Below, in pieces: positions 42,950 to 51,765 of a stretch of 64,000 bases of DNA. This stretch comes from Nonomuraea montanisoli (GTDB lineage: Bacteria > Actinomycetota > Actinomycetes > Streptosporangiales > Streptosporangiaceae), in the NCBI RefSeq assembly GCF_013363975.1, contig NZ_JABWGN010000011.1, positions 401,106-465,105 on the forward strand, written 5' to 3'. The position numbers and the translations under genes were made by a program. The notes beneath the pieces were generated by a model, which was not told where the DNA came from, ran no database searches, and saw only the letters and a program-made list of their open reading frames with translations. Each line of letters starts with the position of its first letter. Position 1 is the stretch's first letter.

Positions 42950-43126
42950 CGCACGAGATCTTGTCCCCAGGGAGAAAGAACCTGAGCTGCGGGACAAAGA
43001 ACTCCACTCCTGTCAGCAGCTTCGCCTGACACGAAGGCCAGCCATCTGTCACTGTTCGCTCACAGTGGGTCCTGGTTAGTCATGACCGCAGGAGACCCTT
43101 CCTCGTTTCTGCAAAGGCAGGAATGC
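42950..43126 (+). repeat. Leader of duplicated unit, copy 1
   Basis: This segment and 43936-44107 are diverged copies. Shared blocks include AATCTTGTCCC-like, GAGAAAGAACYTGAGCTGCGG, ACAAAGAAC, ATCTGTCACTG, CGCTCACA, GAGACCCTT and GCAAAGGCAG. The order is the same in both, and both end at the start of a small coiled-coil gene. The conservation of a non-coding leader suggests a promoter or regulatory RNA. Confidence 0.65.
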
Positions 43127-43399
43127 ATGGACACAGAAGCGCACCTCCACGACCTGGCGTCGCGCGTGCAGGCACTCGAAGCGGGCGCACTCATCACCGA
43201 CGTGACGACGACGCTCGGCATCATCCACGTGGCGGACGATGTCGCCCAACTCCGCAACGAGGTCCTGCAAGATCTCGCAGCCCTCGGCGACGAGGTGGCC
43301 GCCCTTCGACGGCATGTGGCCGTCCTGTCCAGCTCCATCCCCCCGAGAAACCACGCACATCCGGGCCACCCCCACCCGGATCAACCGTCTGACAGCTGA
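43127..43399 (+). CDS. Small coiled-coil protein, copy 1
   Basis: A 90-residue protein, MDTEAHLHDLASRVQALEAG then ITDVTTTLGIIHVADDVAQL, RNEVLQDLAALGDEVAALRRH and a Pro/His-rich tail. The heptad-like pattern of Leu/Val predicts one or two coiled-coil helices. The start has an AAGGCAGG-like site. A paralogue with the same layout lies at 44108. The function is unknown; similar small proteins are frequent in actinomycete accessory regions. Confidence 0.65.
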   Translation: MDTEAHLHDLASRVQALEAGALITDVTTTLGIIHVADDVAQLRNEVLQDLAALGDEVAALRRHVAVLSSSIPPRNHAHPGHPHPDQPSDS

Positions 43400-43559
43400 G
43401 AGCCCTCTCCACTGCCACATGAGGGGTCAATCGATCCCTCGACCCCACGGGCTCAGCCGAAGCCATCGACCCTCGTATCAAAGCCGAGGCTGAGCCCACC
43501 CCTTGAGTCGGTGTGTGCGACCACGCCCCGTGGATCAGAGGAAGTCCCCAACCTCGCTG

Positions 43560-43776
43560 CTGCGACGGCGCGGTGAGCGCGGTGGACCGGTGGGCGGTGC
43601 GCGTCGATTCGACCATCGTGCGGACCCACAGGCGCCCTACAAGGCGAGAAGCCAGCGGAGCCGAACCCTCCCACCAAGGCGGACAGGCGCTCAGGCACTC
43701 ACACGGCGGACTGACCACCAAGCCACACCTAGTCGCCGACGGCAACATCAACGACTGCCCCAGCTTCTGCAGGTGA
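43560..43776 (+). pseudogene. IS5-family transposase fragment
   Basis: RWAVRVDSTIVRTHRR...SHGGLTTKPHLVADGNINDC is the middle of an IS5/IS4-type DDE transposase (first catalytic Asp in VDST, then GGLTTKxHL). Both ends are missing. It lies between the two copies of the duplicated unit. Confidence 0.7.
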
Positions 43777-43935
43777 CGGCAGGTTCGTACCTTCATACAT
43801 CTCGCCTTGGCCATGTATCTCGCCTTGGCCGGGCCGCCCGCCCCTTGACCGGAGCACGCCTACATCCCGCTCTGCCGCCGACGATCCTCAAGACGCCCCG
43901 TCGGACAGGGACGTACTCACGTCTTCCCCTCACAA
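43777..43935. other. Spacer between IS5 remnant and copy 2 leader
   Basis: No gene is seen. It includes a short direct repeat, CATCTCGCCTTGGCC / TATCTCGCCTTGGCC, at about 43798 and 43816. Confidence 0.4.
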
Positions 43936-44107
43936 GAAATCTTGTCCCGGAGGAGAAAGAACTTGAGCTGCGGAACAAAGAACTACACCCGCAGCCAAGG
44001 GCGGCGCCTGCCACAAGAGCCAACTATCTGTCACTGTGCGCTCACAACGGATCCCGAGGTCCACAGCCGCAAGAGACCCTTACTCGTTCCCGCAAAGGCA
44101 GAAATAC
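43936..44107 (+). repeat. Leader of duplicated unit, copy 2
   Basis: Diverged copy of the leader at 42950-43126, with the same ordered blocks upstream of the second coiled-coil gene. See copy 1. Confidence 0.65.
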
Positions 44108-44413
44108 GTGGACATAGAAGCCCATCTCCTCCGCCTGACGTCGCGCGTGGAGGCCCTCGAAATGAGCGCGCGTATCACAGACGGCATCACGGCAACGATG
44201 ATCGGCATCACCCAGGTGATGGACGACGTCACTCAGCTCCGTAACGAGATCAGGCAAGATCTCGCAGCCCTCAGCGACGAGGTGGCCACCCTACGGCGGC
44301 ACATGACAGAGCGATCCACCTCCATGCAGGCCCGAGATGCCCCGCAGCCCCGCTCACACCAGACCGAGACACCACGCACACCCAGCTCGCCCCCACCCGA
44401 AACACTCACCTAA
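44108..44413 (+). CDS. Small coiled-coil protein, copy 2
   Basis: A 101-residue paralogue of the protein at 43127: VDIEAHLLRLTSRVEALEMS, ITDGITATMIGITQVMDDVT, QLRNEIRQDLAALSDEVATL and RRHM, then a Pro/Thr/Ser-rich tail. The GTG start aligns exactly with the ATG of copy 1 and has the same upstream AAAGGCAG. Matching reading frames, with differences concentrated in the tails, suggest both copies were under selection after duplication. Confidence 0.65.
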   Translation: MDIEAHLLRLTSRVEALEMSARITDGITATMIGITQVMDDVTQLRNEIRQDLAALSDEVATLRRHMTERSTSMQARDAPQPRSHQTETPRTPSSPPPETLT

Positions 44414-44699
44414 CAGCTCCAAGCCGATCCATCTCCAACGGACAGCTCCGAGCCGATCAATCTCAAACCGCCTCGATCTCCAACCGCCAAAGGCACCCGT
44501 CAACCTCCCAACCACCGAAGACCCTTCTCGCTTTCCGGTCACCGAAGAGGGCCGGGGCCATCAATTTCTAGCCCCCCGAAGGGCTCAGCCGAAGCCGCCG
44601 AAGATCTAAGCGCACAGCACGCCACGCTGAGCCCAGCCCTTGTCAGCAAGACCAAAGCCCTGAACACGGTCAGGCCCCGAACGCGCTCCAAGACTTCGT
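44414..44699. other. No convincing gene
   Basis: Repeated phrases (CTCCAACGGACAGCTCCGAGC-like, ATCTCCAACCGCC) give an internally repetitive, Pro/Ser-coding look in all frames. No start or domain is visible. Confidence 0.4.
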
Positions 44700-44836
44700 G
44701 AGCGGCATCATGGCGGCTTCCCGAGCAGCATCATCGCTGCTCCCCGATGGCATCATCGCGGCTCCCTGAGCGGCATCATCGCGGCTCCCCGAGCGGCACC
44801 ATCGCTGCTCCCCGAGCAACATCATGGCGGCCGATC
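44700..44836. repeat. 23-bp tandem repeat, six copies
   Basis: The unit GAGCGGCATCATCGCGGCTC plus CCC occurs at 44700, 44723, 44746 (22 bp), 44768, 44791 and 44814 with few changes. The last copy runs through the stop codon and final codons of the MFS gene (44822). Confidence 0.85.
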
Positions 44837-46789
44837 AACATGAGCCCCCAGCAGCTCAGGCGTGATCCGCTCACACAACTGCTCCAACTGCGGACTGTGC
44901 CCCCAATCCGCCACCAACCGCCGCCAGCCCTCCAGCGACGACCGCACGAGCCGCACCGCCGCAACCCGCCCCTCATCCGTGAGCCGCAACTGGTCCCCAT
45001 CGGCCGACCGTTCGACAAGCCCCCGTTCGATGAGCTGATCCGCGTACGGCCGCCCACTGGCCCTGCTCACGTTGGCGCGCCTGGCCAGTTCCTCAGCCGG
45101 CACCCACCCCTCCCCGTCGAGCCTGGCGATGATCCACACCCCCTGCGGCGCGATGCCGCTCAGCCCGGCCACCGCCCCGAGCCGGGCGTAGAAGCCCCGG
45201 CGCAGCTCGACATCCGCCAGCCGTACCAGCCCTCGCTCCACCTCGGCCAGTGACGAGCGCTCCGCGGACGTCGCGCCGAGCCCCTCGCCCAGGTCGGCGG
45301 CCTTGGTGGTCTCCCTGAGCCGCTGCTGCGGGATGAACCAGGTGAGCGTGAAGGCCACCAGCATGATGGGCGCCGCGACCCTGAACACCGTGGCGATCGC
45401 GTCGGCGTAGACGTGCAGGAAGTCGGCCGCGAGCTCCGGCGGCAAGCGCTGGATGACCGTCGGATCCTGCTGGACCTGGGCGGGCTCGAACCCCGGCGGC
45501 AGTCGCGTCGTCGCGAGCACCCGGGACAGATCCTCGTTCAGCCGAGCGGCGAAGACCGAGCCCAAGGTGGCGACACCGAACGCGCCGCCGATCGACCGGA
45601 AGAAGGTCGCGCCCGACGTAGCCACACCGAGATCCTTGAAGTCGACGGCGTTCTGCACGATGATCACCAGCACCTGCATGGTCATGCCGAGCCCCGTGCC
45701 GAGCACCAGCAGCTCGACGCCCATCGTCGTCAGACTGCTGTGCTCGGTCAGCGTGGACAGCATGAGCAGGCCGGCCGCGGCCAACGCGGTGCCCGTGATG
45801 GGCAGGAAGCGGTACTTTCCGGTCCTGCTGATGATCTGCCCCGAGATGACGGACATGGCGAGCATGCCGGCCATCATCGGCAGCAGGTGGACGCCCGAGA
45901 GGGTCGGGCTGACCCCATGGACCGCCTGCAGGTAGAGCGGAAGGTACGTGAGCGCGCCGAACATCGCGAACCCGACGACGAACCCCACCATCGACGCCAT
46001 CGTGAACGCCCTGAGCCGGAACAACTCCAGCGGCAGCACCGGCTCCCGCGCCCTCCGCTCGGCCGCCGCCCAGAGGACGAGCAGACCTGCCGCCGCCGCC
46101 CCGAGCCCGACGATCACAGGATCGGTCCAGGCGAACGTGGTGCCGCCCCAGGTCGTGACCAGGACCAGGCACGAGGTGGCGCCGCCGAGCAGCACCACTC
46201 CCGCGAAGTCGATGGTGTGCCGGGTCCGCGACTTGTCGTTGGGCAGGACGGCGACGATCACGACCAGCGCGACGGCGCCGAGGGGCAGATTGATGTAGAA
46301 CACCCAGTGCCAGGACAGATGGTCGACGAAGAGCCCGCCGAGCAGCGGCCCGACCACGCTGGCGACGGCGAAGACACCGCCGAACCATCCCTGGTACCTC
46401 CCCCTCTCGCGCACCGAGACGACGTCGCCCACGATGGCCTGCGCCAGCACCATCAGCCCACCGCCGCCGACCCCCTGGAGGAAGCGGAAGGCGATGAGCT
46501 CCCCCATGCTGCGACTGAGCCCGCACAGGGCCGAGCCGACGAGGAAGATGACGATCGCCGCCACGAACAGGTACTTGCGTCCGAACTGGTCGCCCAGCTT
46601 GCCCCACAGCGGCGTGGAGACGGTCGAGGCCAGCAGATAGGCCGTCACGACCCAGGACAGCTCCTCCAGGCCGCCCAGATCGCTCACGATCGTCGGCAGG
46701 GCCGTGGACACGATCGTCTGATCGAGCGCCGCGAGCAGCATGCCGAGCATGAGCGCGATGATGATGATCGCGATACCTCTTCGCCGCAT
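44822..46789 (-). CDS. DHA2-type MFS drug exporter fused to a winged-helix domain
   Basis: A 655-residue protein. Residues 1-490 form a 14-helix EmrB/QacA-type exporter: motif A GKLGDQFGRKYLF, motif C region GWFGGVFAVASVVGPLLGGLF and the start LGMLLAALDQTIVSTALPTI (D1 motif). Residues from about 510 are soluble and end in a winged helix (EELARRANVSRASGRPYADQLIERGLVERS then QLRLTDEGRVAA), MarR-like. The fused domain may sense the drug or regulate. The divergent spacer holds paired GAAC/GTTC palindromes. The stop overlaps a tandem repeat. Confidence 0.9.
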   Translation of the reverse strand: MRRRGIAIIIIALMLGMLLAALDQTIVSTALPTIVSDLGGLEELSWVVTAYLLASTVSTPLWGKLGDQFGRKYLFVAAIVIFLVGSALCGLSRSMGELIAFRFLQGVGGGGLMVLAQAIVGDVVSVRERGRYQGWFGGVFAVASVVGPLLGGLFVDHLSWHWVFYINLPLGAVALVVIVAVLPNDKSRTRHTIDFAGVVLLGGATSCLVLVTTWGGTTFAWTDPVIVGLGAAAAGLLVLWAAAERRAREPVLPLELFRLRAFTMASMVGFVVGFAMFGALTYLPLYLQAVHGVSPTLSGVHLLPMMAGMLAMSVISGQIISRTGKYRFLPITGTALAAAGLLMLSTLTEHSSLTTMGVELLVLGTGLGMTMQVLVIIVQNAVDFKDLGVATSGATFFRSIGGAFGVATLGSVFAARLNEDLSRVLATTRLPPGFEPAQVQQDPTVIQRLPPELAADFLHVYADAIATVFRVAAPIMLVAFTLTWFIPQQRLRETTKAADLGEGLGATSAERSSLAEVERGLVRLADVELRRGFYARLGAVAGLSGIAPQGVWIIARLDGEGWVPAEELARRANVSRASGRPYADQLIERGLVERSADGDQLRLTDEGRVAAVRLVRSSLEGWRRLVADWGHSPQLEQLCERITPELLGAHVDRPP

Positions 46790-46847
46790 GGGCCGATCCT
46801 ACTGACCGTAATTCCATGATCACTCCACGCTACGACACTTATCCCCA

Positions 46848-46889
46848 GAACCCCGTTCCACCGCCTCCCTCATCCACAGAACGCCGTTC
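46848..46889. promoter_or_regulatory. Paired GAAC-N3-GTTC palindromes
   Basis: GAACCCCGTTC (46848-46858) and GAACGCCGTTC (46879-46889) lie exactly 31 bp apart, three helical turns, within longer direct repeats (ATCC-C/A-CAGAAC...GTTCCACC). They are in the divergent spacer of the MFS and phosphorylase genes. Confidence 0.6.
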
Positions 46890-46932
46890 CACCCACCTTC
46901 CCCACCCCCCCACCCCGGCTAATCTCAGCGCC

Positions 46933-47739
46933 ATGCTCACTCGCGCAGACATCGGCGTCATCGGCGGTTCCGGCCTCTATTCCCTGCTGGACGACGCGGA
47001 GGAGATCCAGCTCGCCACTCCCTACGGCCCGCCCAGCGACGTCGTCACCGTCGGACGGATCGGATCGCGTTCCGTCGCCTTCATCCCCCGGCACGGCCGC
47101 GACCACCGCTTCCCGCCCCACCGCATCCCCTACCGGGCCAACCTGTGGGCGCTCCGCTCACTGGGCGTGCGGCAGGTGCTCGCCCCCAGCGCCGTGGGTT
47201 CCCTGCGCGCCGAGCACGGCCCGGGCGCGATCGTCATCCCCGACCAGCTCGTCGACCGCACCTCCGGCAGGGTGCAGACCTATTACGACGCGGGCGGCGC
47301 GGTCCACGTCTCTTTCTCCGACCCGTACTGCCCCTCGGGCCGCGCCGTCGCCGTAGAAGCAGCCAGGTCCGGCGGCTGGGAGACGGTCGACGGCGGCACC
47401 CTCGTGGTCATCGAAGGACCGCGGTTCTCGACGCGGGCGGAGTCGCGCTGGTTCGCCTCCAACGGCTGGACGATCGTCGGCATGACCGGCTTCCCCGAAT
47501 CCATCCTGGCCCGGGAGCTGGCGCTCTGCTACACGTCCCTGTCATTGGTGACCGACCACGACGCGGGGGTCGAGGCCGGTGAGGGCGTGACACACGAGGA
47601 GGTGCTGAAGTTCTTCGCGCAGAACGTGACCCGCATGCGCACCCTGGTGGCCGACACCGTCGAAGCCCTGCCCACCGAACGCACATGCTCCTGCGGCTCC
47701 GCCCTGGAAGGCCTCAAGCTCCCCTTCGAACTGCCATGA
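46933..47739 (+). CDS. MTAP/PNP-family phosphorylase (methylthioadenosine phosphorylase-like)
   Basis: A 268-residue nucleoside phosphorylase of the MTAP class. Motifs: IGVIGGSGLYSLL (phosphate loop), FIPRHGRDHRFPPHRIPYRANLWAL, LVVIEGPRFSTRAES, GMTGFPESILARELALCYTSLSLVTDHDAG. The substrate is 5'-methylthioadenosine or a purine nucleoside; the GMTGFPE variant (not GMTxxPE) leaves this open. No strong ribosome-binding site is visible. The stop overlaps the next start (ATGA). Confidence 0.88.
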   Translation: MLTRADIGVIGGSGLYSLLDDAEEIQLATPYGPPSDVVTVGRIGSRSVAFIPRHGRDHRFPPHRIPYRANLWALRSLGVRQVLAPSAVGSLRAEHGPGAIVIPDQLVDRTSGRVQTYYDAGGAVHVSFSDPYCPSGRAVAVEAARSGGWETVDGGTLVVIEGPRFSTRAESRWFASNGWTIVGMTGFPESILARELALCYTSLSLVTDHDAGVEAGEGVTHEEVLKFFAQNVTRMRTLVADTVEALPTERTCSCGSALEGLKLPFELP

Positions 47740-48527
47740 CCACCGCCTCTCCCGGCAACACCACCGCACAACCAGACGAGCGCGCCAGCACCGAAAGCCC
47801 ACAAGCCGACTCATGGGCACGGAAGTCCGGCAGACGAAACCTCGGCACGGACGACCGAAGCATCGACACCGGCAAACAGCACCACAAGAGCCACGGATGG
47901 CGCCAGAAGACGGACGGAGGGAGCCGGAAGGCCAACGGATCGGGCGGATCCGGAGGATGGGGCAGGCGCAGCCGGCGCCGCCTCATCTCGGCCGCCCTGA
48001 CCGGTCTCGCCGTCCTCCTCGGCTACGCGGCCATGCGTCCCGAGACCTCGCCTCCCATCCTGGTCGCCGCCCGCGACCTGCGGCCAGGCGTGCTGCGTCC
48101 AGGTGACGTGCGCGCCGTGCCCCTCACGCCCGCACCGGACGGAGCACTGAGAACGGGAGCGGTGGGCCGCGTGCTGGCCGGCCCCATGCGCCGTGGCGAG
48201 CCGCTCACCGACGCCCGCCTGCTCCACTCTCTCCGGCTCCCGGCGGGCACGGTGGCGACCCCGGTCCGTATCGCCGACGCCGACGTGGCAAGCCTGGTCT
48301 CCCCCGGCTCGACCATCGGCGTACTGGTGGCCTGGGAGAGCCAGCCGGCCCAACTGGTGGCGGACGACGTCACGGTCATCACCGTCCCGAAGACCACGGA
48401 CGACCACGACGCCCTACTGGTCCTGGCCACCACACCCGATCAGGCAGGCCGCCTGGCAGCAGCCCAGGCATCCGGCCGCCTCTCGATCACCATCAAACCG
48501 CCCTCAGACCACCCCACGCCGAGCTGA
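47736..48527 (+). CDS. Membrane-anchored SAF-domain protein (RcpC/CpaB-like)
   Basis: A 263-residue protein: a hydrophilic N-terminal segment of about 75 residues rich in Gly/Ser/Arg, one membrane helix (about 83-98, LISAALTGLAVLLGYAAM), then a SAF domain (PPILVAARDLRPGVLRPGDVRAVPL, GRVLAGPMRRGEPLTDARLL). Such proteins belong to the Flp-pilus CpaB/RcpC group, but no other pilus gene is present here. It is translationally coupled to the phosphorylase. Confidence 0.82.
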   Translation: MTTASPGNTTAQPDERASTESPQADSWARKSGRRNLGTDDRSIDTGKQHHKSHGWRQKTDGGSRKANGSGGSGGWGRRSRRRLISAALTGLAVLLGYAAMRPETSPPILVAARDLRPGVLRPGDVRAVPLTPAPDGALRTGAVGRVLAGPMRRGEPLTDARLLHSLRLPAGTVATPVRIADADVASLVSPGSTIGVLVAWESQPAQLVADDVTVITVPKTTDDHDALLVLATTPDQAGRLAAAQASGRLSITIKPPSDHPTPS

Positions 48528-48651
48528 CCCCGCCCAAACCGGCCCACACGGGAGCGCCCCCGCCCCTCAAGACACCAGCAATCAGAAGCCGCACGAAGGC
48601 ACCCGAGCAGCAGCGCCCCCACAAGAGAGCACCACGACCACACAGAGAGAG

Positions 48652-49743
48652 CTACAACAGGGAGTCGATCTTCGGGTCGTACTCCCAGTGCCACGGCTCG
48701 AACGGGCTGCTGTAGGCCCAGGCCGGATGGAACCACCCGTACTTCTTGGAGTTCTGCTCCATCCACACGAACTCCACCGACTTGAATCTCTCGACCCCAC
48801 CACAGAGATCGACGGCCAGGCCAAGCCCATGATTACTACGCCCAGGCACCGCCGCGAACCCAGGACGCCGGTAATACACCGACTGCTGCGCCGCCAGGCT
48901 CCGATAGGCGTCGGTCACGCACATCTGCCTGCCGAACCGCCGCCGGTACGCCTCGTTCAGGCTGACGAACGCGATGGCGGCGTCGGCCCGCAGACTGTGC
49001 CCCTTCTGCTGCAACGGGCACAGCATGGCCTTGGGGATCAGCCCGTTCGGGAAGGAGTTCGCCGTCGCGGCCCGCAGCGGGTTGCAGCCCAGGGCCGCCC
49101 GCCCCACCTTGTCGATCTTGATGCCAAGCTTCACCAGCGCGCCGGTCAGCGACTTCACGATCTTGTCGGAGCGCTGCCGCAACGTGTCCACCTCGGCCGC
49201 CATCTGCGCCTCGGCCAGCAGGTTGTTCGCCCTGATCTCCTGCGCCTCGGCCGCCAGCCGCTGCGCCTCCCTGGCGAGCACGGCGGTCTTCTCCACCGTC
49301 TGCTGCTTGATCTCGACCATGTACGTCGCGTACGTCATGGCCCGCAACGTGTCCGGACTGGCGTCGCCCGACAGGAACGGCATGACCCCGTCCCCACCCA
49401 CAGGCTGCTGGTAGAGCGACTCCGCCATCTGCGCGACCGGCTGCCGGATCCGCGCGAGATTCCGATCGGCTTCCTGGAGCGTGTCCAGCTTGGCCTTCAG
49501 ATCCTTCTCGGCCGCGGCGATGTCAGCCCGGCGCTTCTCCAGCGCCTTCGTGGCGTCCTCAAGCTCCTTGGCCGACTTCTCGGCCTCCTTCCGCAGCGCG
49601 GTGAGATCGGCCGGGTCCTTGTTCTCCACCCGTTCCGTACGGCCGGCGCGCCCGGCAGCTTCGGCCTGAGCAGAAGACGTCGCGGTCAGAGAAGCCATCA
49701 CCATGACGACCGCGATCAGACCCGCTGATCGAGGGGATGGCAC
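48652..49743 (-). CDS. Secreted coiled-coil M15 (VanY-like) D,D-carboxypeptidase
   Basis: A 363-residue exported protein: signal peptide (about 1-28), a long coiled coil with two arms (about 45-110 and 140-205; DLTALRKEAEKSAKELEDATK and VEKTAVLAREAQRLAAEAQE), then an M15B peptidase domain with SNHGLGLAVDLCGG (His and Asp zinc ligands) and EPWHWEYD (last His). It probably trims peptidoglycan stem peptides. The coiled coil recalls division hydrolases of the RipA/EnvC type, so local regulation is plausible. The GTG start has GGAGGAG. Confidence 0.87.
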   Translation of the reverse strand: MPSPRSAGLIAVVMVMASLTATSSAQAEAAGRAGRTERVENKDPADLTALRKEAEKSAKELEDATKALEKRRADIAAAEKDLKAKLDTLQEADRNLARIRQPVAQMAESLYQQPVGGDGVMPFLSGDASPDTLRAMTYATYMVEIKQQTVEKTAVLAREAQRLAAEAQEIRANNLLAEAQMAAEVDTLRQRSDKIVKSLTGALVKLGIKIDKVGRAALGCNPLRAATANSFPNGLIPKAMLCPLQQKGHSLRADAAIAFVSLNEAYRRRFGRQMCVTDAYRSLAAQQSVYYRRPGFAAVPGRSNHGLGLAVDLCGGVERFKSVEFVWMEQNSKKYGWFHPAWAYSSPFEPWHWEYDPKIDSLL

Positions 49744-50492
49744 GTCCGACTCCTCCGTTTGCGAACTCGTTACCCGGGTCAGGCACGCACGTTACTACAG
49801 CCCCTGGACTGCCCGGACCGAACTCCGGCGACCCGCTATGTCACAAAGGCGCACTTTGTACGCCCACCCGGCCTGGACCGGCACGAACACCGCCCACCGA
49901 GATCAACACCCACATCGTGAACTACGCTCACGCCCCCCACAGGGTTCGTCCTACCTGGCAGCCAGGCGCCCCACCAACGCAAAACACACGCACACGCGCT
50001 CGAATCGGCGCGAATCATAAAGACCTCAAGAGCCGCGATCTCGGGACCCCGCCCCCTGCCCCTATCGGCCACCCCGGCCGCCCACACGTCCACCCGGCCC
50101 CGCACACACATCCGCGACCCGACGATCGGACACGCGAGTACAACCGCCTACAACCGAGCAGCGACAACCGTCACCGACCGCACGACAGGGCAACGCGACG
50201 GGACGGCGCAAGCCGCACGCAGGTCGGCGCCCTGACCGGACGCTGCGACGCGGCTGGAGCATCGCGGCCATACAGACCAAATTCGACAACACGGCCAAGG
50301 GCGCACGACCGCACACCACAAGCCGGACGGCACGACCTTGTGACGCGATGGGGCGAAGGGGCCAGCGCTGGGACCGAACCCTGCGCCCGACAGGGGCGCC
50401 CCAGAGGCAGGATCGAACAACGCAACAAGATCACAGCCACGCACGCACGGCCGCAGCAGTCTGTAGCCACATGCATCGGCGAACAAGCTCGA
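49744..50492. other. No convincing gene
   Basis: About 750 bases of CA/CG-rich sequence (strings such as ACACACGCACACGCGCTCG) with long spurious open frames. No domain, start or terminator could be supported. Part of it is probably promoter for the M15 gene. Confidence 0.45.
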
Positions 50493-51062
50493 TCACGACG
50501 CGTCCGTGGAGGCCCCATCGTCGCCCTCCTCAGCCGCCACCGCCCGCTCCTGCTCCCGCTCCCGGCAGACCTCCCACAACCAGGTGTCCACCCACTCCCC
50601 CGGGCACTCCTCCCCCTGAGCCGCGGCCACGCCGTCGACAGCCTCCCCAGAGCTCCGCCGCTCAGCGATCCCCGGAGACATCGCCTCCGCCCCAACCGCA
50701 TCCGCCCGAGCCCCGCGCGAGGAACGCCCCACAACACCCAGATCCGGCACAGACGAGACCGACACGACCTCAGGCGCACGAGCAACCCCCGCCCCGGAAC
50801 GAGCGCGCTCCCGCCCAGCAGAAGGCGGCGGAACAACCCGCTCGTACCGCCGCTCAGCACGCGCCGGAGCCGGCATCAGCACCGCCTCCATCGCCACGTC
50901 ACCGCCGTCAGCAACGGTTCTCATCTCCCGCCGCACCCCGGCATGCTCGTACCCGGTGAGCTCGCCGGCCAGTAACCCACCCGCCAAGATCACAGGCGCC
51001 ACCAACGCCGCCCCCAACACCACGGGCCGTCGATGCACGTCCTGCCGCCGCCTTCTGGTCAC
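50493..51062 (-). CDS. Membrane-anchored protein of unknown function
   Basis: A 189-residue protein from GTG 51062 (VTRRRRQDVHRRP), with one membrane helix at about 14-32 (VVLGAALVAPVILAGGLLAG). A long variable region follows, then a conserved-looking C-terminal motif EECPGEWVDTWLWEVCREREQE with two Cys that could pair outside the membrane. Upstream in-frame starts up to TTG 51101 are possible. I do not recognise a named family. Confidence 0.6.
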   Translation of the reverse strand: MTRRRRQDVHRRPVVLGAALVAPVILAGGLLAGELTGYEHAGVRREMRTVADGGDVAMEAVLMPAPARAERRYERVVPPPSAGRERARSGAGVARAPEVVSVSSVPDLGVVGRSSRGARADAVGAEAMSPGIAERRSSGEAVDGVAAAQGEECPGEWVDTWLWEVCREREQERAVAAEEGDDGASTDAS

Positions 51063-51305
51063 CCGCCCGACGCTAGCCAGCCCTGCCCCCACCCGCCCCA
51101 ATCCCCGCCATCCCTTTACGCCCCCTCACACCACCCATGACCCCACCGCCCACGCACCCCGATTCCAAGCGGTCCAAGAGAACAACCACACAGGATCGAC
51201 ACACGCGATCCAGCAGCGGATCCCCCAACGCATGCTCACGCCCCCAAAGTCACGTGCCCCCAAGGCCCACACAGTGCCGGACTTTCGCTAGGCTTACGGG
51301 AGTCC

Positions 51306-51378
51306 GCCTCCGTAGCTCAGGGGATAGAGCACCGCTCTCCTAAAGCGGGTGCCGCAGGTTCGAATCCTGCCGGGGGCA
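51306..51378 (+). tRNA. tRNA-Arg (anticodon CCT)
   Basis: Acceptor GCCTCCG / CGGGGGC (with G:U pairs), D arm GCTC / GAGC, anticodon arm CCGCT-CTCCTAA-AGCGG (anticodon CCT), T arm GCAGG-TTCGAAT-CCTGC, discriminator A. CCA is not encoded. 73 bases. The sequence changes character directly downstream, so this is a likely integration target. Confidence 0.95.
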
Positions 51379-51405
51379 CTTACCTGAACAGGCATTTGGG
51401 CCCCT

Positions 51406-51431
51406 GACCTGCGGTTTATCAGCCGCAGGTC
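51406..51431 (+). terminator. Terminator downstream of tRNA-Arg
   Basis: Perfect 9-bp stem GACCTGCGG / CCGCAGGTC with loop TTTATCAG, followed by the T-rich GTTTGCTTTG. It starts 28 bases after the tRNA. Confidence 0.75.
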
Positions 51432-51765
51432 GTTTGCTTTGTGGACCTTGATAGGCAGCCGAGGGCGCCCTGATGCAGCCGTAGGACCATGATCCGGGGA
51501 TATGGTCGGGATGATCTTGAGGACGCCATGGGTCTAGTCGCCCGCCCCTCGCTAGAAGCACTCCGGAGAAAGAGTCCTCAAGTCGGCACTGAAGGACGCC
51601 CGCATGAGAGCCTGGCTGTTCAGTTCCCGAGGGAACAGAAGCGAGCGTGAATGGTCGACCAGGAGCCGTACCGCTCAGGCACGTCCCACAAGCGCTGGCG
51701 CTGCGTCACTTCCAGACAATGCTGTCCTCCCTCGGAGCAACGCCACGATTGCGCGGCCGCGGTGC
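51432..51765. other. Left flank of the island, no gene seen
   Basis: No integrase, terminal repeat or recognisable frame is visible between the tRNA-Arg terminator and the end of the acyl-CoA ligase gene. Confidence 0.45.

Noticed and set aside
44700..44836. CRISPR array considered for the 23-bp repeats
   Set aside because: The units are contiguous with no spacers, and no cas genes are present.
49737..50975. Long open plus-strand frame of about 410 codons opposite the M15 and membrane-protein genes
   Set aside because: Amino-acid content is Pro/Arg/Thr/His noise from GC bias; no start signal or domain.
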